Source: an uncultured Pirellulaceae bacterium (GTDB taxonomy: Bacteria > Planctomycetota > Planctomycetia > Pirellulales > Pirellulaceae). Taken from it: a DNA stretch of 6,840 bases. Shown one piece after another: positions 6,501-6,840 of this stretch. The stretch covers positions 1 to 6,840 of the forward strand of contig CAKQNH010000254.1 of NCBI GenBank assembly GCA_934255105.1, given 5' to 3'. Position 1 is the stretch's first letter, and each line of letters starts with the position of its first letter. The translations under genes were made by a program, and so were the position numbers. The notes below the pieces were generated by a model. That model searched no databases and was not told the origin of the DNA. It worked only from the letters and a program-made list of their open reading frames with translations.

Positions 6501-6840
6501 CGGTCAACGAAGCGGAAGCGACTGAACCCTTGCTGGCTCAGCGTTTATACGATAGCTACCGCCACATGCAACAGAATAAAACGCTTGAGCGACTTCAAGT
6601 CACCGAGCGATTGGTTGAACGCAATTTGCAACAGCCCGCTGGCGAACTCGCCCAAACGTCGGCCGAGGAATTGTCTGAGCTGCGTCAACAGATCGACCGT
6701 GCCGCCGACGCCGTGCTCGGCAGTGACGTCGAATCGCTTCGTCTAGCGCTAAACAAGCTCGAGACACTCGCCGATGAGCTCAACGCCGAATTCCCCGATC
6801 GAATGTGGCCCGACGCTCCGCCGTCGGTCCCCCCCACTCC
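3539..6840 (+). CDS. Large membrane-anchored Gln-rich coiled-coil protein (DUF4175/TIGR02302-like architecture), 3'-partial
   Basis: An uninterrupted frame of 1100 codons starts at GTG and runs off the right edge without a stop. Residues 1-22 are basic. Likely membrane helices lie at about 23-45, 62-84 and 154-176, with a cytoplasm-like stretch (IEQRFPDLEQRLLTA) between the second and third. Residues about 190-540 look beta-rich and extended, probably Ig-like modules on the far side of the membrane (e.g. YRVEVFDVPALVRADADLVYPAY and YYVWAEDVGSDGKSRR). Residues about 548-880 are Gln/Glu/Ala/Leu-rich, largely coiled coil (EMRQVNSRLRELAARQQDL). Residues 885-955 are low-complexity with a 15-residue repeat, and a second helical part spans about 960-1085. 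The order of parts resembles DUF4175/TIGR02302 proteins, but the family was assigned by architecture only. In this context it is likely a structural or scaffold partner of the MoxR/DUF58/BatA system in the envelope. No catalytic motif is seen. Confidence 0.85.
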   Translation, partial: MDPRIKSRLAKVSKRLRSVRTGWSLAWLWLLATLCGGFIMIALRTQWPVFYNPFVGQTALRDWLAIGGLAATLTIALLLMAIIRFRRPNYPHLIQQIEQRFPDLEQRLLTASQIPTGSPDRPLGYLQRCVVSEAIRHDVQYDWPSLVSSSRIATAWSIQTLALLCLLATAWLLWTTPEELQSMPALANPVNLAAVTAPIVDPGNTEIERGSSLIVTARFDRQIPDEVWLVQAAATGRAREHQSRLRMRPSLEDPIFAAYLTSVNEPLDYRIEYGSHTTSVYRVEVFDVPALVRADADLVYPAYARQTDRSLLDTRRITVPAGTQVTWKLQLNKAVATAELVGADGVAIPLVPDEDAPTLVKSTLVLQESQDWLVRLIDAQGRSNAREIKLQAKVLPNEPAKIQLLAGGDARVSPLEEFDVSAKVSDDHALTSGGLAYQFGGGAVIEIVGKAFDVAEVARLSAATADESVGKSVGKNVNDAHGRDANHRQVTFTQRIDLEALEAQPNQLLSYYVWAEDVGSDGKSRRTVSDIYFAEVRPFEEIFREGQQPTSEQQQQQAADPQTEELVELQKQIVVATWNLMRAQPGAELPHAASADLDLLVESQKSAVQLLQEKAEDIQDAQLQLYVEQASQDMQSAIDRLTTTRQTLARAELQAALGHEQSAYEALLQLQSREHQVVRSQQPQSQSASRSSPARQAQLEQLALSNDENRYEDQRLAQSQEQEQQSEMRQVNSRLRELAARQQDLNQQLRELQAALQAAQSADEQAELERRLQRLREQQQQMLADSDELNERMQNPANESMQQAQTDMQQARDNMQRATEALRQDKPGEALAAGARAEQQMRELQDSLRKQSANQFQQSLQEMQQRAAGMEEKQSQLAQQLRGQPSSQPPPNSQLANTPPASGDSTAEKPTQETRQDAASQNIAPQGAASQDAAAQNATVQKGGPQDNAAERPAAGLRGDEPGQRQVADALREQQADLQDLLQQMEATVNEAEATEPLLAQRLYDSYRHMQQNKTLERLQVTERLVERNLQQPAGELAQTSAEELSELRQQIDRAADAVLGSDVESLRLALNKLETLADELNAEFPDRMWPDAPPSVPPT
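4939..4962 (+). repeat. Perfect 12-base tandem duplication in the coiled-coil gene
   Basis: AAGCGTCGGCAA occurs twice in a row and codes SVGK-SVGK at residues 468-475. It lies in the beta-rich region, in a probable loop between strands, and is in frame, so it adds four residues without breaking the gene. The Gly-Lys here is not part of a Walker A motif. Confidence 0.85.
6284..6382 (+). repeat. 45-base (15-residue) imperfect tandem repeat
   Basis: Units begin at 6284, 6329 and 6374 and each starts with CAGGA. The first two share a 21-base core with two mismatches. They code QDAASQNIAPQGAAS (916-930), QDAAAQNATVQKGGP (931-945) and the start of a third, QDN. The repeat lies in the low-complexity linker between the two coiled-coil parts and probably acts as a flexible spacer. 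Confidence 0.7.

Overview
The window looks like a piece of a planctomycete chromosome, most likely Pirellulales (Rhodopirellula/Blastopirellula-like). This rests on the kind of genes and their order (a DUF58 protein, a BatA-type VWA membrane protein, then a very long Gln/Ala-rich coiled-coil membrane protein), on moderately high GC, and on the style of the proteins. It is an inference from family knowledge, since no phylogenetic marker is present. All convincing genes are on the + strand.

Layout. (1) 1-978: 3' part of a DUF58 (VWA-like) gene. Its frame is open to the left edge and has no start codon in the first 78 bases, so the true start lies outside the window. (2) 980-3160: a complete 726-residue BatA-like protein with two N-terminal membrane helices, a VWA domain with a DxSxS metal site, a GATase-like fold region and a C-terminal membrane helix. 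It is coupled to the DUF58 gene by a 1-base gap and an AGGAGG ribosome site. (3) 3161-3538: a 378-base gap in the gene cluster, unlike the tight spacing before it. It holds a 196-bp MITE-like element with perfect 26-bp terminal inverted repeats, two short tandem duplications, an inner hairpin, and a strong multi-part hairpin that ends 9 bases before a Shine-Dalgarno site. (4) 3539-6840: a GTG-started gene of at least 1100 codons that runs off the right edge. It encodes three membrane helices, a beta-rich region and long Gln-rich coiled coils, an architecture like DUF4175/TIGR02302 proteins.

How the genes may work together. In many bacteria DUF58 and BatA-type proteins accompany a MoxR AAA+ ATPase (expected just upstream, not visible here). 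They are thought to form an envelope-associated chaperone or complex-assembly system in which VWA domains bind partners through a metal site. The large coiled-coil protein would be a membrane-anchored structural or scaffold partner. Its role is not established. The most unusual part of the window is the repeat-rich insertion between the BatA-like gene and the coiled-coil gene, which could change RNA processing or translation within what was probably one operon.
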